A DNA stretch of 41,006 nt from Candidatus Bacteroides merdigallinarum (GTDB taxonomy: Bacteria; Bacteroidota; Bacteroidia; Bacteroidales; Bacteroidaceae). The notes below the pieces were generated by a model, which did not search any database, was not told the origin of the DNA, and saw only the letters and a list, made by a program, of their open reading frames with translations. Shown in pieces: positions 39,551-41,006 of the stretch (the first letter of the stretch is position 1; each line of letters begins with the position of its first letter). Location: NCBI GenBank assembly GCA_019116285.1, contig DXBX01000066.1:1-41006 (forward strand), written 5' to 3'. A program made the position numbers and the translations under genes.

Positions 39551-41006
39551 ATGAACCTATCCAGATTTATTAATCGTCCGGTACTGTCTACGGTGATTTC
39601 TATCCTGCTGGTCATCCTGGGCTTCATCGGCCTGGCCACGCTGCCTGTCACCCAGTACCCGGACATCGCGCCTCCTACCATCAGTGTAAGCGCGACCTAT
39701 ACGGGCGCCAATGCCCAGACCGTGCTGAATGCGGTCGTCTCGCCGTTGGAAGACCAGATCAACGGTGTGGAAAACATGATGTACATGACCTCCGACGCCT
39801 CCAACAACGGCTCGGCCACCATTACCGTCTACTTCAACCAGGGCACCGACCCGGACATGGCGCAGGTGAACGTGCAAAACCGCGTGACCGCCGCCGAGGG
39901 CCTGCTGCCGCAGGAAGTGACGCAAATCGGCGTGACCACCCGTAAGCGCCAGTCGTCCATGCTGATGATCTTCACCATCTACGACATGGAGGACAAGTAC
40001 AACATCGAGTTCATTGAGAATTACGCCAGCATCAACATCATCCCGGAAATCAAACGTGTATCCGGTGTGGGTGATGCCTTCGTGATGGGTGCCGACTACT
40101 CCATGCGTATCTGGCTGAAGCCGGACGTGATGGCGCAGTACGGACTGATCCCCGCCGACATCAGCTCGGCCCTGTCTGAACAGAACATCGAGGCCGCCCC
40201 GGGACAATTCGGCGAGCGCAGCAACCAGACCTTCCAGTACACCATCCGCTACCGCGGACGTCTGCAGTCCACCGAGGAGTTCGAGAACATCGTCATCAAG
40301 TCCTTGGCCGACGGCGAGGTGCTGCGTCTGAAGGACGTAGCCGACATCGAGCTGGGACGTAACACCTACGGCTTCGACGCCACCGTGGACGGCCACAAGG
40401 GTGTCAGCTGTATCGTCTTCCAGATGGCCGGCACCAACGCCACGCAGACCATCGAAAACCTGGAGAAGGTATTGGACGATATGCAGAAGAACATGCCTGC
40501 CGGCATCGGCGTCAACATCGCCCAGAGCGCCAACGACTTCTTGTTCGCTTCTATCCACGAGGTAATCAAGACGTTGATCGAGGCCTTCATCCTGGTGTTC
40601 ATCGTGGTGTATATCTTCCTGCAGGACATGCGCTCCACGCTGATTCCCGCCATCGCCATCCCGGTAGCCTTGATCGCCACGTTCTTCGTACTGAAGATTA
40701 TCGGCTTCAGCATCAACCTGCTGACGCTGTCCGCCATGGTGCTGGCCATCGCGATTGTGGTCGATGACGCCATAGTCGTCGTCGAGGGCGTCCATGCGAA
40801 ACTCGACCAGGGCTACAAGTCGGCCCGTCTGGCAGCCATCGACGCCATGCACGAACTGGGCGGCGCACTGGTCAGCATCACGCTGGTCATGATGTCCGTG
40901 TTCATCCCCGTGAGCTTCATGGGCGGTACGGCCGGTACGTTCTACCAGCAGTTCGGTCTGACCATGGCCATCGCCATCTTCTTCTCCGCCGTCAACGCCT
41001 TGACGC
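39551..41006 (+). CDS. RND multidrug efflux permease (HAE1/AcrB type), 3' end missing
   Basis: The frame is open from ATG 39551 (AAAAAAGAGT just upstream) to the window end, so only the first 485 residues are present. The start MNLSRFINRPVLSTVISILLVILGFIG is the typical first membrane helix of AcrB-type pumps. The porter region follows (SPLEDQINGVENMMYMTS, DPDMAQVNVQNRV). Membrane helices return from about 340, and AIAIVVDDAIVVVEG contains the paired Asp405-Asp406 of the proton relay in helix 4. It exports hydrophobic compounds, bile salts or antibiotics with proton uptake, together with the adaptor upstream; substrate range is not predictable. Confidence 0.93.
   Translation, partial: MNLSRFINRPVLSTVISILLVILGFIGLATLPVTQYPDIAPPTISVSATYTGANAQTVLNAVVSPLEDQINGVENMMYMTSDASNNGSATITVYFNQGTDPDMAQVNVQNRVTAAEGLLPQEVTQIGVTTRKRQSSMLMIFTIYDMEDKYNIEFIENYASINIIPEIKRVSGVGDAFVMGADYSMRIWLKPDVMAQYGLIPADISSALSEQNIEAAPGQFGERSNQTFQYTIRYRGRLQSTEEFENIVIKSLADGEVLRLKDVADIELGRNTYGFDATVDGHKGVSCIVFQMAGTNATQTIENLEKVLDDMQKNMPAGIGVNIAQSANDFLFASIHEVIKTLIEAFILVFIVVYIFLQDMRSTLIPAIAIPVALIATFFVLKIIGFSINLLTLSAMVLAIAIVVDDAIVVVEGVHAKLDQGYKSARLAAIDAMHELGGALVSITLVMMSVFIPVSFMGGTAGTFYQQFGLTMAIAIFFSAVNALT

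Noticed and set aside
39557..40852. Long open frame on the minus strand opposite the RND permease
   Set aside because: It is low-complexity (rich in His, Asp, Gly, Val) and fully antisense to a clear RND permease; it arises from the codon bias of the real gene.

Overview
The window looks like a chromosomal piece of a Bacteroidales bacterium, most likely Bacteroides or a close relative, of fairly high GC for that group. The reasons are the many Bacteroidetes-type -7 promoter boxes (TAnnTTTG), lipoproteins of the BACON and FimA/Mfa type, palindromic repeats between genes, and familiar Bacteroides neighbours (acpP-fabF-rnc facing pfkA, GH3 family with an EamA transporter, pdxB, cysS). No tRNA, rRNA, CRISPR array, prophage or classical insertion sequence was seen.

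Layout. 1-6.2 kb: the end of a metallophosphoesterase, a BACON/M64 peptidase lipoprotein, a GNAT acetyltransferase, a thioredoxin-like lipoprotein and an Rpn/PDDEXK nuclease. A long palindromic repeat at 3824-4186 supplies the stop codons of both genes that flank it. 6.6-18.5 kb: a seven-gene minus-strand fimbrial operon, in transcription order DUF3575 protein, DUF3868/OmpA-TPR protein, major fimbrillin, FimB/Mfa2-type anchor and three fimbrillin-like accessory or tip subunits. It ends in a clear intrinsic terminator at 6458-6495.

The most interesting system is at 18519-18853, directly upstream of that operon. A perfect 23-bp inverted repeat, each copy itself a recombinase-type site (7-bp arms around a 7-bp spacer), flanks 289 bp that carry a Bacteroides -7 box. 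A tyrosine recombinase gene (18873-19784) ends 19 bp beyond the outer repeat. This is the architecture of a phase-variable invertible promoter. In this sequence the promoter points away from the fimbrial genes and into the 3' end of the recombinase gene. No minus-strand promoter box was found, so the operon is read as OFF here. After inversion the -7 box would lie about 83 nt upstream of the first fimbrial start codon.

20-25.5 kb: pdxB, a RelE-like toxin-antitoxin pair, an acyltransferase, an outer-membrane barrel protein, and a three-gene HipBST-type module with palindromic operators. In its HipT the usual Ser-x-Ser autophosphorylation motif is Thr-Leu-Thr. 25.5-35 kb: mainly housekeeping genes (purN, acpP, fabF, rnc, pfkA, cysS), plus GH3, EamA, a second Rpn nuclease with a 24-bp tandem repeat, and a thioesterase. 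Two convergent gene pairs overlap at their 3' ends. 35-41 kb: a DUF3108 protein and a large Ig-like lipoprotein (minus strand), a 22-bp tandem repeat block, and an RND efflux adaptor and permease; the permease runs off the window.
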